IMG/VR virus record: IMGVR_UViG_3300010160_000036
Coordinates: 1 to 64,000 of that record
Origin: a virus
Strand: one strand, 5' to 3'
Length of the DNA: 64,000 nt
Position numbers and translations under genes: made by a program. Position 1 is the stretch's first letter. The number at the start of each line of letters is the position of its first letter. The notes under the pieces are model-generated. The model ran no database searches. It was not told the origin of the DNA and saw only the letters and a list, made by a program, of their open reading frames with translations. This document shows, piece after piece, positions 1 to 8,658 of the stretch.

Positions 1-2966
1 CCTAAGTTAGGGGTTGTAAAGTTTGCACTAGATTTAACAACAATGTTTCCACTAACAATAGCACTTTTTACATTATCAGTAGTTGCAGAAATAAGTGTAC
101 CGGTAATAGCAATACCATTACCTGCAGTATACGCGCCTGCTTGACTAAACTGACTGAATACTATATTATCTACACCAATTACTATTTCACCCGGTGGCGA
201 TGTTAATACATAAGATGCTCCTGCATATTGCGAACCCTGCATAATAAAGAAATATGAGCCTGCGCTCAATTGTGATTCGCTCTTAGGGGCATATGAATCA
301 CCATCACTTGCACGTGTAAGTATCCAATTAGTAGCACCGGTGCCAACTGTTGTTACAGCATAGATACCATTTTCAAATTGATTTGTTTGACCTTGTACAA
401 GAACTCTTGCCCCAACAGTCATCAAAATACTGTCAATGGTCAATGCTGCTTGTGCTCCTGCATTAGTAAGAGTTGCGCCAACTCCACCATTACCCAGTGC
501 CGCCTGTGTTAGACCAGTACCATTTGTAAGTGTTGTTACTTCAGCGCCAAAATAACCATCTTTTATAGTAATTTGATTTGGTGCTGGTACACTATATACA
601 AAATATGCCTCACCACCAATAATTCCGTTAAATGTGTTTGTAAATATAATATTATCATCAGCAACTAGTCCGTGATTTACACTGAATGTAATTGTTTTAT
701 TGCCAGCAATTGTAGTAGCAGATAATACAGTTCCGCCATTATCATATGTAGAATTTAAATTACTAATTGAAGTAACATTAGCAGCTGGGTGTATAAATAA
801 ACCCTGACTGATATTATCAACATATTCTTTTGTTGCCGCATCGTTAGGATTTACCGGTGCTCCTAATTGAGTAACTCTGTGTAGTCCAGTATCTACTGTA
901 CCGTTGCCAGTAGGAGCAAGAATAATATTGTTATCAGATCCGGCAGCACTGATTGTAATATTACCGGATGGTGCAGTAATATTTGAAGTTAATACACTAC
1001 CAAGTTCAGCTTGTCCGGTTACATTAGCGTTTGCGCTATTTAAGAAAAGATTTGCAGTAATGTTACCATTTGATAACATGTTACCTGCAGTAGTGTTAAT
1101 TTGCCCAACAACATATAGACCGGTAGAAGCAAATGTAGCGGTATTTGCACTACCACCAACTGTAATTTCTACGTTAGCATCTTGATATACTTTTACATTA
1201 CTATTACCGTTTGCCAATGATCCAATGAAGTTTGCCGCAATTACATTACCTGTAAAGTTAGCTGTATTACCGGCTAGTTCTAAGTTAACTGTTAAGTTAG
1301 GGGTGATTACATTACCACTAAAGTTAGCAGTGTTACCGCTTAACTCTAAATTGACTGTTAAATTACTAGTAGTTGTATTACTTGCTACATTGACAAAATT
1401 AGCCGTTGCTAAGTTGCCAAGATCAGCATTTAATGAAGTAATATTTCCAGTAAAATTAGCAGTGTTACCATCTAATTGAGTAGTAAAGTTTGCATTATTA
1501 GCAGTTACTAAGTTACCTAAGTTAGCATTTTGTACAGTGAGATTACCACTTGCATCCAAGTTTCCATTAACATTTGCACCAAGACCTGTTACAACAAATA
1601 CGTTAGCATTGCCATTTACTGAAGTATTGACATTGCCATTAGTATCTGGAATTGATACATTACTGGTGCCATTAGTAATACTAGTTGTACTTGCTGTAGC
1701 AGTCCAAGACAATCCACCTGAGCCGTCTGTTGTTAGTAAGTAACCATTTGTACCGCCATTAATATGAACATTACTAACGTCACCTAATTGTACGTTGGGA
1801 TTGTTTGTAGAAAAGTCTACTACACCACCATTACTTGTGAATGAGTTAGCGATTACAACGTTTGCACCAACTACATTACCACCAGTTAGTGTAATGTCGC
1901 CACCACTACCGTTTGTACTAAAGTTATTAGCGGTAGCTAAATTACCAAGATTTGCATTACCTGAAGTTAAATTACCAGTTACGTTTGCTGTATTACTTGT
2001 AATATTATTTGTAACACTAATATTATTTGCGTTAGCAATATTACCCTGAACAACTACGTCATTAGCAAAGTTTGCATAATTAGCAGTTACTAAATTACCA
2101 AGATTAGCATTTAATGTAGTAATATTGCCACTGAAATTAGCTGTATTACCTTCTAAGTTATTTGTAATACTGATGTTATTTGCATTTGCAATATTACCTT
2201 GAACGACTAAATTACCTACTATGTTAGCATTTCCACCTGCATACAAATCATTGTAGAAGTTAGCAAAGTTAGCAGTTACCAAGTTACCTAAGTTAGCAGT
2301 ACCAACATTAGGTGCTGTTAAGTTTCCGTCTACATCAAAAATCCAACGATATCCAATACCACTAGTATCTGGTTGACCATCATCAGTACCGATAACCATA
2401 GAACCGTCGGCGCGAGTACGAATATACTGAGTATCGTTACCTAAGAAAATACTAGTTGAACTTAAATTGCCACTAGTTAAATGTATGTGGTCACCTTCGC
2501 CTACACCTGTAGGATAAATCACCAACTGTTGATTAGTATTACTTCCACCTGATGGTGTTAAAGTAATTGTATTACCAAGACCTGAAGGACTTGAACCCTC
2601 TGTTATAATACCACCTAGTGGTAATACTAAATTGCCGCTAGTAGTAAAGTTCCATTGTTGGTCTGTACCGCTATTGGAATTGATGTAGACGTTACCATTC
2701 AAGTTGGGGATAGTTACATTACTATTGCCATTGTGAATTTGATTGACGTTAGCAGATGATGTCCATGACAAATTACCTGATCCATCTGTCTGTAATACTT
2801 GACCATTACTTCCACCAAAGATGTGAACGTTAGCAACATTGCCTAAATTTGCTGATCCATTAGATGTAAAATTAATAGTTGTTATATCGCCATTGGCTAA
2901 TATAATAGGAACCGGAACTTCTCCTACTGAAAATCCTGCTACTGAGTTTAACGCTTTAATTGCCAT
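1..2966 (-). CDS. Partial tail-fibre/adhesin-like structural protein (C-terminus beyond left edge)
   Basis: Reading leftward from ATG 2966 the frame stays open to the window edge, giving 988 codons without a stop. The N-terminus (MAIKALNSVAGFSVGEVPVP) matches the start of the neighbouring protein at 3007-4626, so the two probably share a virion-attachment segment. The body is a low-complexity Asn/Thr/Gly/Ala repeat protein with copies of NANLGNLVTAN and GGSNGYxLxTDGSGNLSW-type motifs. Around residues 690-720 it has the NDAATKEYVD motif common in phage fibres, followed by a beta module (NIIFTNTFNGIIGGEAYFV) that also recurs in the giant protein at 33939-52376. A GGA-type ribosome site and late motif lie just upstream. 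Fibre or adhesin function is inferred from composition and motifs; the receptor is unknown. Confidence 0.75.
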   Translation of the reverse strand, partial: MAIKALNSVAGFSVGEVPVPIILANGDITTINFTSNGSANLGNVANVHIFGGSNGQVLQTDGSGNLSWTSSANVNQIHNGNSNVTIPNLNGNVYINSNSGTDQQWNFTTSGNLVLPLGGIITEGSSPSGLGNTITLTPSGGSNTNQQLVIYPTGVGEGDHIHLTSGNLSSTSIFLGNDTQYIRTRADGSMVIGTDDGQPDTSGIGYRWIFDVDGNLTAPNVGTANLGNLVTANFANFYNDLYAGGNANIVGNLVVQGNIANANNISITNNLEGNTANFSGNITTLNANLGNLVTANYANFANDVVVQGNIANANNISVTNNITSNTANVTGNLTSGNANLGNLATANNFSTNGSGGDITLTGGNVVGANVVIANSFTSNGGVVDFSTNNPNVQLGDVSNVHINGGTNGYLLTTDGSGGLSWTATASTTSITNGTSNVSIPDTNGNVNTSVNGNANVFVVTGLGANVNGNLDASGNLTVQNANLGNLVTANNANFTTQLDGNTANFTGNITSLNADLGNLATANFVNVASNTTTSNLTVNLELSGNTANFSGNVITPNLTVNLELAGNTANFTGNVIAANFIGSLANGNSNVKVYQDANVEITVGGSANTATFASTGLYVVGQINTTAGNMLSNGNITANLFLNSANANVTGQAELGSVLTSNITAPSGNITISAAGSDNNIILAPTGNGTVDTGLHRVTQLGAPVNPNDAATKEYVDNISQGLFIHPAANVTSISNLNSTYDNGGTVLSATTIAGNKTITFSVNHGLVADDNIIFTNTFNGIIGGEAYFVYSVPAPNQITIKDGYFGAEVTTLTNGTGLTQAALGNGGVGATLTNAGAQAALTIDSILMTVGARVLVQGQTNQFENGIYAVTTVGTGATNWILTRASDGDSYAPKSESQLSAGSYFFIMQGSQYAGASYVLTSPPGEIVIGVDNIVFSQFSQAGAYTAGNGIAITGTLISATTDNVKSAIVSGNIVVKSSANFTTPNL

Positions 2967-2990
2967 GATTCTGATCCTTGCTTATAGTTG

Positions 2991-2998
2991 TATTTATC
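2991..2998 (-). promoter_or_regulatory. T4-type late promoter motif GATAAATA
   Basis: GATAAATA on the minus strand lies 24 bases before ATG 2966 of the left adhesin, with AAGGA between. It matches the T4 late consensus TATAAATA at seven of eight positions and the set of similar motifs in this window. Confidence 0.6.
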
Positions 2999-3006
2999 AT
3001 TTTTGG

Positions 3007-4626
3007 TCACTCTTGATACGATGTAACTTGTATTTTGTAAGTGGTCATGTTGCTTGTTGTTGGAAAAACATACAATGAAGCTGTTGCCGGAATTGATATA
3101 TTACCCGGCTCATATGTTATTGCAAAATTGCCAACTGGTCCATTTACTTGAATAGTGTTATATTCACTATAATGTACTGTATTTGCATAGTACACTGCTT
3201 CTAATTTACATATCTGCCTGTTGCCTGCACTAGCATCTGTTGAAATAATAGTAACATCTAATCCAGCAGTATCTGATGTTGGAAAGGTCATTAATAATGT
3301 TTCTGATGTTGTTACTGATGTAGCAAAGTATACGCTTGTTCTAGAGAACTTATATGCTCCTGAACCTATTGTTAATGAGTTTGCTACTAAATCTCCAGTA
3401 ACAGTAACTGTGTTTGTACTAGTGTTATAAGTGAAGTTTGCATCTGCTGCAAAATTTCCATTGTTATTATATTGTATTTGTGTGTTACTACCACCAATGC
3501 CACTAGATCCAGATGCCCATGACAAGTTACCCGATCCATCAGTAGACAACACATAACCATTTGATCCACCGGTTATTTTTACATTGCCTACATTTCCTAA
3601 GGTACTGATACCATTTACTGTCAATACAGTTAATGTGCCGGTACTTGTAATGTTCGGTTGATAGTTGGCAGTAACATAAGTTGCGGTAACAGATGCCGGA
3701 GCATTCTCCCAAGTTAAATTACCACTACCATTTGTAGTTAAAACTTGTCCGGAGTTTCCACCATAAACATGCACATTACTTACATTACCTAATATAACAT
3801 TTCCTGATACTGTTAAGTTAACTAATGTACCCAATGATCTGATATTTGGTTGAGCATTTGTTAATACTGTTCCAGTATATAACGACTCAAATACTTGACC
3901 AACAACATTAGAACCATTAATATTAGATAATGATGTACCTGACCCAATAAATCTAGCTGCCGTAACATTACCTGATACATTCAATGATGTTAATGTACCA
4001 ACGCTAGTGATATTTGCTTGGCCAGCAATTGTTACATTACCTGCATAATTTGCATAATTAGCTGTGTTAGAAGATGCAGATATAACACCTGATAACATGT
4101 ATCCGTTACCAGCATAGAAGTTAGCAGTAACATAATTACCTAAATTAGCGTTCCCGGCTGATATATTTCCAGTAGCTGTTATTTTTGTTACATTTAAGTT
4201 ACCACCTGATATGTTACCTGAGGCAACAACATTAGTAGCTGATACATTACCTGAGGCAACAACATTAGTTGATACTATGTTACCAGATATACTTAATTGA
4301 TTAGTTACATTGTTATAAGTGAAACCGGGATCGCCACCAAAGTTACCATCATTATTAAACTGTACTTCACTGTTGCTACCTCCAGGTACTCCGTTGCCAC
4401 CTCCACCATTGCCAGCCGGTGCCCATGTTAATCCACCTTCACCATTGGTTTGAAGATAGTATCCGTCTACCCCGCCCAATATAATAACATTGTTTATAGA
4501 GCCTAAATTTGATATCCCGGATACTTGCAGTCCAGGAAGAGTAGCTATACCGTTTGCATTGATAACTGGTGTTGGCGGAATACCTACTGAGTATCCACCT
4601 ACCGAGTTAAAAGCTTCAAATGCCAT
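3007..4626 (-). CDS. Tail-fibre/adhesin-like structural protein, paralogue of the left-edge protein
   Basis: This 539-residue protein begins MAFEAFNSVGGYSVGIPPTP, clearly related to the N-terminus of the next gene downstream (1-2966). It carries repeated GGxxGYxLxTxGxGxLxW motifs (about residues 50-70, 285-305 and 360-380) alternating with NxSGN-type beta repeats. The C-terminal ~120 residues (from about ANSLTIGSG) are less repetitive and may be the receptor-facing or trimerising domain. It is separated by 40 bases from the downstream paralogue and has its own late motif upstream. Similar low-complexity fibres are usual in marine T4-like phages; function is inferred. Confidence 0.72.
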   Translation of the reverse strand: MAFEAFNSVGGYSVGIPPTPVINANGIATLPGLQVSGISNLGSINNVIILGGVDGYYLQTNGEGGLTWAPAGNGGGGNGVPGGSNSEVQFNNDGNFGGDPGFTYNNVTNQLSISGNIVSTNVVASGNVSATNVVASGNISGGNLNVTKITATGNISAGNANLGNYVTANFYAGNGYMLSGVISASSNTANYANYAGNVTIAGQANITSVGTLTSLNVSGNVTAARFIGSGTSLSNINGSNVVGQVFESLYTGTVLTNAQPNIRSLGTLVNLTVSGNVILGNVSNVHVYGGNSGQVLTTNGSGNLTWENAPASVTATYVTANYQPNITSTGTLTVLTVNGISTLGNVGNVKITGGSNGYVLSTDGSGNLSWASGSSGIGGSNTQIQYNNNGNFAADANFTYNTSTNTVTVTGDLVANSLTIGSGAYKFSRTSVYFATSVTTSETLLMTFPTSDTAGLDVTIISTDASAGNRQICKLEAVYYANTVHYSEYNTIQVNGPVGNFAITYEPGNISIPATASLYVFPTTSNMTTYKIQVTSYQE

Positions 4627-4650
4627 AGAAAATCCATTATACTTATAGTA

Positions 4651-4658
4651 TATTTATG
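4651..4658 (-). promoter_or_regulatory. T4-type late promoter motif CATAAATA
   Basis: CATAAATA on the minus strand, 24 bases before ATG 4626, at the same distance as the motif before its paralogue at 2966. The spacing supports a real promoter for the 539-residue adhesin. Confidence 0.6.
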
Positions 4659-4705
4659 ATTTTTTACGTATTAGTACCATAGAAAAAAGCACTCTGGATA
4701 TCTTT

Positions 4706-4713
4706 AATAAATA
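4706..4713 (+). promoter_or_regulatory. T4-type late promoter motif AATAAATA, possibly leaderless
   Basis: AATAAATA ends five bases before ATG 4719. In T4 the octamer spans about -13 to -6, which would put +1 on the A of this ATG. No Shine-Dalgarno sequence precedes the gene. Confidence 0.4.
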
Positions 4714-4718
4714 GTTAT

Positions 4719-5084
4719 ATGCTAACTAGACAAAGTACAAGACCATTATGCGAAAATTGTAAAGTATCATTGGCAAAACCCAATGGTGTGAGTAAGCACG
4801 GTTTTAAACAATGGCACAAATACTGTGCAAGCTGTGCTAAGGCAGCATACAATAATAAATTTGGCTACTTGCTATACAAGAAAAACAAATGTGAGAAATG
4901 TAGTTTTGTACCAGAAGACAAATGCCAACTTGATGTAGTATACAAAGATGGTAATCAAAAGAACAAAGATAAAAGTAACTTAAAGACTCTTTGCGCTAAT
5001 TGCAACAGAATATATTCAAAAAAAATGAGAGAAAAGAAAAAATCTATACTAGATATTACAGTTGATACTGACTTTACACTTTAA
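4719..5084 (+). CDS. HNH-endonuclease-like zinc protein, probably lacking catalytic histidines
   Basis: The 121-residue protein has four CxxC pairs (C11/C14, C36/C39, C58/C61, C92/C95), consistent with two zinc sites. The C-terminal half follows the HNH layout: LDVVYKDGN at 71-79, then NL and LCxNC at 87-95. In active HNH nucleases the first motif normally carries paired histidines and the last has CxxCH. Here these are V74/Y75 and N96, so catalysis is doubtful; it may be a DNA-binding relic or a divergent enzyme. Related proteins occur in marine T4-like phages, annotated as HNH endonucleases. It converges with the gene at 5081-5464, overlapping by four bases. The start follows a late-type motif with no ribosome site. 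Confidence 0.6.
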   Translation: MLTRQSTRPLCENCKVSLAKPNGVSKHGFKQWHKYCASCAKAAYNNKFGYLLYKKNKCEKCSFVPEDKCQLDVVYKDGNQKNKDKSNLKTLCANCNRIYSKKMREKKKSILDITVDTDFTL

Positions 5085-5464
5085 TAACTTTTTTCTTCAA
5101 TAATATCACTACCAACTATTAGATTAATATCACGTTTAATCTTAGCACGTAAATCATTTTTTAAATAAACTTGTCTAGCAAGTTGAACAAATTCTTCAGT
5201 GAAGTTTTGTTCTTTTTCATGTTTACGTTTTGAATCTTCTATGTCCCATAATTGATTGTTAACATGATATAATTGATGAAACAATGGAGCAGTAAATGCT
5301 AATTGTGTTTCATTTAATGTGTTTGAATGTATCTCAATTAGTTGATATAATTCTTTAAGAATATTTTTCAGTTTAACACTATCTTGAATACGTTCTTGTT
5401 TAATTTGTAGTATGGTAATTTTGTCAATCAGTTCACCTACTGAGATTGGGGCTAAGACGATCAT
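5081..5464 (-). CDS. DUF6165-like protein
   Basis: The 127-residue protein starts with the APISVGELIDKITILQIKQERI signature that I recognise from the DUF6165 family, found in bacteria and phages. It is largely helical and charged, with no signal peptide or membrane segment. The biochemical role is not known to me; in bacteria such genes often sit near sugar-transfer genes, which is suggestive given the glycosyltransferase cluster at 55717-58550. A TATAAATG element lies directly before the ATG without a clear ribosome site. It is transcribed away from the capsid operon and separated from it by two terminators. Identification is by recalled family signature, not by search. Confidence 0.6.
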   Translation of the reverse strand: MIVLAPISVGELIDKITILQIKQERIQDSVKLKNILKELYQLIEIHSNTLNETQLAFTAPLFHQLYHVNNQLWDIEDSKRKHEKEQNFTEEFVQLARQVYLKNDLRAKIKRDINLIVGSDIIEEKSY

Positions 5465-5496
5465 ACATTTATATAGTCTACAAAATTATACCCAAC

Positions 5497-5518
5497 AAAA
5501 AAGCACTACGAATAGTGC
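5497..5518 (-). terminator. Strong rho-independent terminator (minus strand)
   Basis: On the minus strand a GCACTA stem, TTCG tetraloop and TAGTGC stem (5503-5518) are followed by six U residues (5497-5502). It ends whatever is read leftward from the late motif at 5552-5559, just before the DUF6165-like gene. Confidence 0.8.
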
Positions 5519-5546
5519 CTTAGTGTTTCTTCCCATCCCGTTGAGA
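5497..5546 (-). ncRNA. Candidate ~50-nt late transcript between promoter motif and terminator
   Basis: A late motif (5552-5559, minus) would start transcription near 5546, and a perfect intrinsic terminator ends at about 5497. No open reading frame of useful size lies between them. The segment may be a small RNA or a short attenuated leader for the DUF6165-like gene. This is inferred only from the placement of the two signals. Confidence 0.25.
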
Positions 5547-5551
5547 TATTG

Positions 5552-5559
5552 TATTTATG
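5552..5559 (-). promoter_or_regulatory. Isolated T4-type late promoter motif CATAAATA
   Basis: CATAAATA on the minus strand, followed by ACAAT, lies between the two minus-strand terminators rather than directly before a gene. Confidence 0.45.
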
Positions 5560-5604
5560 CTATCTTACGCTTTTTGCCACCAAGTTGCCAACCATCCCTT
5601 AAAC

Positions 5605-5626
5605 AAAAAAGGGCACTTTCGTGCCC
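5605..5626 (-). terminator. Intrinsic terminator of the capsid operon
   Basis: On the minus strand GGGCAC-GAAA-GTGCCC (5611-5626) is followed by six U residues (5605-5610). It lies 45 bases after the gp23 stop and would end the head-gene transcript. A smaller hairpin (AATATC/GATATT, 5639-5656) lies between it and the gene. Confidence 0.85.
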
Positions 5627-5671
5627 CTTTGTGTTGATAATATCTGTAAAGATATTAAAATGTAGTGAATT

Positions 5672-6868
5672 TCACTGGAAGGTGAGATTTTGTACGGCAA
5701 TTTCACCAACATAATCAGCCGCATTACCGAAAGATGATGCAGTGTTAGTCAATTCGATATAACCATAACGTGTCATAAATGACACGACTGGTTCGAATGT
5801 TGATGGATCTAGAACAACTCCACTGCTCATCAATGGGATGTATGGGCAATAGAATGCCGCTGCATCTGTTTCGCTTGAACCTTTGTAACCAACCAATACT
5901 GGTGTAGTGTCTGGAGCATAAGAATCAACGAAAACACGCATTGCGCCGTTTAGTGTACCAACAAACTTAGTGTTTGTAGGAGCTTCGAAAGTACCTTCTG
6001 TTGTACGTGCAAATGCACTAGTAGTTGCAGATTGCAATACTGTCAATGCAGCAGATGATACAACAGCCCAATTACCGGCACCGCGACGTGTGCGTTGTGC
6101 TATCAAGTTAGCAACACGGTTGATAAGAACAGCTAGAGCAGCGTGTTCGTCACCAACGTAAGTAGCTGTACCAGATACAGTAGCTTGGTTATATGTATAC
6201 TCTGTTGTTGCTAGAGTACGTAGACTTAACAAGATTTCTTGGTCGATCTCAGCAGTAATTTCTTGTGCTAGAGCAGCCATGATTTCTGCTTCAACGTCAA
6301 TACCATGTTGGCTTTGAGCGTCTTGAGCCGCTTCAAATGTCCAACGTGCTTGCAATTTACGTGACTTAGCTTCAACAGCTTGACGTAAGATTTGTACGCT
6401 GATTTGTTTACCGCCGTTACCTTCAAGAGCCGCTGTATTGTTACCGGTATAACCAGTAGCAGTAGCATCAGCTTGAGGAGTACGTGAATATGCTTGAGCG
6501 ATAGTGAATGGGCTCAATGCTTCTTGACCAGCAGTAACGCTAGTTTGAGCAGCACTGTTGTCCACTAGGCTTTGTGCATAGCGTACACGTAGTGTATGAA
6601 TTTGACCTACTGGGCCAGTCATTGGCTGAACGCCAACCAACTCGTTAGCGATAACTGTTGGCATAACACGACGGATAACTGGAAGAATCACACGGTTTAA
6701 TGTAGCGATGTTACCAGCTGTAGTTGTTCCTGCTGTAGATTCAGCAAGTAGTTGTTTCTTAGTATTTTCTAAGATAACACCCATAGTTGAGCGGCGAGTG
6801 CCTTTTAGACCTTCTAACAGGGCATCCTTGGTCTCGTCCCAACGGCTTTCTAATAGAACTTTTGACAT
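5672..6868 (-). CDS. 23: Major capsid protein gp23
   Basis: This 398-residue protein is the hexamer-forming shell protein of the T4-like head. The diagnostic stretch RVILPVIRRVMPTVIANELV followed by GVQPMTGPVGQIHTLRVRYA (about residues 61-101) matches gp23 of T4-like phages. It is shorter than T4 gp23 (521 residues), as in many marine relatives. LLAE|S at residues 40-44 fits the L/I-x-E cleavage rule of T4 protease gp21, so the mature protein probably begins at S44. The start is supported by GGAG seven bases upstream. It is the last gene of the 20-67-21-22-23 order and is followed by an intrinsic terminator. Confidence 0.96.
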   Translation of the reverse strand: MSKVLLESRWDETKDALLEGLKGTRRSTMGVILENTKKQLLAESTAGTTTAGNIATLNRVILPVIRRVMPTVIANELVGVQPMTGPVGQIHTLRVRYAQSLVDNSAAQTSVTAGQEALSPFTIAQAYSRTPQADATATGYTGNNTAALEGNGGKQISVQILRQAVEAKSRKLQARWTFEAAQDAQSQHGIDVEAEIMAALAQEITAEIDQEILLSLRTLATTEYTYNQATVSGTATYVGDEHAALAVLINRVANLIAQRTRRGAGNWAVVSSAALTVLQSATTSAFARTTEGTFEAPTNTKFVGTLNGAMRVFVDSYAPDTTPVLVGYKGSSETDAAAFYCPYIPLMSSGVVLDPSTFEPVVSFMTRYGYIELTNTASSFGNAADYVGEIAVQNLTFQ

Positions 6869-6898
6869 TATTATTTCTCCTAAACTTATGTCTTTGAT

Positions 6899-7996
6899 TT
6901 AAAGCCCTGCCAGACGTTTGATATCGATAACGTTATCACGTTGTTCCATATCAATTTCTTGCTTGGCAGCTTGTTTATCCCCGGTTACTTCCTTACTTTC
7001 GCTGATTAAAGACTTTGCAGCCTTTTTTTCTGCGCCAGTATTAAGTACTGCTGGTAGATACTTATCGAATGCGGCTTTCAACTTAGTTGTCTGCACACTT
7101 TCTAGTAAGTTTTGCATTGTCGTTGCTTTTTCTTCATTAAGATTTCCAAGCAATAGAGCCATAGTTTTCTCACGAATGTTAGACTCTTTGATAATGCGAA
7201 CTTCACGTTCTTTTGACTCTACTAATTTCTTAGCGTTGTCGATTTGTTTTTGTGATTCAGCTAATTGTTGTTCTTTACTAGCTAATGCGGACATTAGCTT
7301 ACGTGTTTCTTGTTTCTCACTTAGGTGAGTAACACTGAATTCACTTGCAAAACTTTCAAAGATACGGCGACCAAAGTTATTTTCTTTAGCAACTTTAATA
7401 TCTTCTTTCAATTGGCTCATTTCACCCTTTAACTGTCCAGCTACAGCAACACTCAATTTCTTAGCAGATTCAGACACGAAACGTGCTTTCAATCTTTCTA
7501 ATTGCTTGCGACCTTCTGCAACTAACTTAACCTTAGCTTCAACAACTGCTTGTTTGTCTTGTGCGAATTCTTTAATTTCACGTGCTAGAGCATGAACAAT
7601 AAATTGTTCTAGCTTTTGCTGACTTTCTTTAGCAATAATACGATCACTACGCAATTCTTTAATTTCTTCGGCTAGTTTAGTAACCATAAAGTTATTGAAT
7701 TTTGTTGCGTTTTCACGTAGTTTTAGTTGACCCTGTACGCGGTCTTCGTTCATTGCAGCCTTTTCAGCACGAAATTCTTCAATTTCATCTGATAAGCTGT
7801 CTGTAACCATTTTGTCAAGGGCTTCAACCATCACGATTCTGTCATGTTCATAACGTTGTGCAAACTCCTCATGAAGTTCTGCACGAACTTGTTGGCGAGC
7901 TTCGTTTAATTTTGATTCCCATGCTTCATTTAACTGAGCACCAACTTCATCATTAATAAGTCCACTTTCAAGTAATGGCTTGATAGCATCAAACAT
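6899..7996 (-). CDS. 22: Prohead core scaffold gp22-like
   Basis: The 365-residue protein is Glu/Lys/Ala-rich and predicted to be almost entirely helical, with long coiled-coil stretches (about residues 20-290). It has no membrane segment. In T4, gp22 forms the prohead core and is degraded by gp21 before DNA packaging. Position between gp21 and gp23, length and composition support the call; sequence similarity of scaffolds is low. The start has a strong AAAGGGG ribosome site ten bases upstream, and the gene sits 12 bases after gp21. Confidence 0.85.
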   Translation of the reverse strand: MFDAIKPLLESGLINDEVGAQLNEAWESKLNEARQQVRAELHEEFAQRYEHDRIVMVEALDKMVTDSLSDEIEEFRAEKAAMNEDRVQGQLKLRENATKFNNFMVTKLAEEIKELRSDRIIAKESQQKLEQFIVHALAREIKEFAQDKQAVVEAKVKLVAEGRKQLERLKARFVSESAKKLSVAVAGQLKGEMSQLKEDIKVAKENNFGRRIFESFASEFSVTHLSEKQETRKLMSALASKEQQLAESQKQIDNAKKLVESKEREVRIIKESNIREKTMALLLGNLNEEKATTMQNLLESVQTTKLKAAFDKYLPAVLNTGAEKKAAKSLISESKEVTGDKQAAKQEIDMEQRDNVIDIKRLAGL

Positions 7997-8008
7997 GCTG
8001 TTTCCCCT

Positions 8009-8644
8009 TTATTTGATTTTGAGATCCTTGATGAGGCGCATTACTTCCTCTTTCAAGTATTTCTCTACTTTTTTGTTACCCTGTGCGTCTTTTGCAATAT
8101 CCAACAATGTATGACCATGACGCATATTCATCATGCCTTCATATATTGCTTTAGGATACGCATTTGGTGCGCTTGGTTGGGCGACAATATCCACAGTGAC
8201 AATTTCAAAGTCACTAACTTTGCCATCATAGTCATTCACGTTTCCGCTACCACGACTAGATACGCCTAGTTTCACACCACTCTCCAACATAGTCTTAACT
8301 AAGTCTCCCATTGGAGTTGGTAAAATCTTTAACTTACCGAAACCGTTAGCACCGTCCATCCACATGCTTGTAATCATATGTGACACACGGTCTAAGTTAA
8401 TTTTTAAGTCATCTGGGTGATCTACTTCACCAAGAACTGAATAGCCACTTGTGATTTGTTCATTTAGAGTACCAACGGCAGTTTCAATTTCAGACACGGG
8501 GTAAACACGCTCGTTTGCGTTTTTAACCCCGCCCTGAATAAAGATACCTTTCATATAAAGGTTCTTCTTGTCGCCTTCACTGACTGATTCAACAACCATA
8601 CCGGCTCGGTCAAATGTCAGATGCTCTTTAAGATACAAAGCCAT
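8009..8644 (-). CDS. 21: Prohead core protease gp21
   Basis: This 211-residue serine protease processes the scaffold, core and capsid proteins during head maturation. The family signature is clear: LYMKGIFIQGGVKNANERVYP (about 29-49), the histidine in GEVDHP (H76), and the VSSRG motif with the likely nucleophile (S129/S130), followed by SAPNAYP near the C-terminus. I place the start at ATG 8644 because AAGGAA lies ten bases before it. A TTG nine bases further upstream would sit almost on top of that ribosome site. Confidence 0.93.
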   Translation of the reverse strand: MALYLKEHLTFDRAGMVVESVSEGDKKNLYMKGIFIQGGVKNANERVYPVSEIETAVGTLNEQITSGYSVLGEVDHPDDLKINLDRVSHMITSMWMDGANGFGKLKILPTPMGDLVKTMLESGVKLGVSSRGSGNVNDYDGKVSDFEIVTVDIVAQPSAPNAYPKAIYEGMMNMRHGHTLLDIAKDAQGNKKVEKYLKEEVMRLIKDLKIK

Positions 8645-8658
8645 TGCTCTCAAATTCC

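Noticed and set aside
904-2049. Several small rightward frames between 904 and 2049
   Set aside because: They lie antisense to the continuous leftward adhesin frame and reflect its repeat composition (Val/Leu/Pro-rich shadow proteins).
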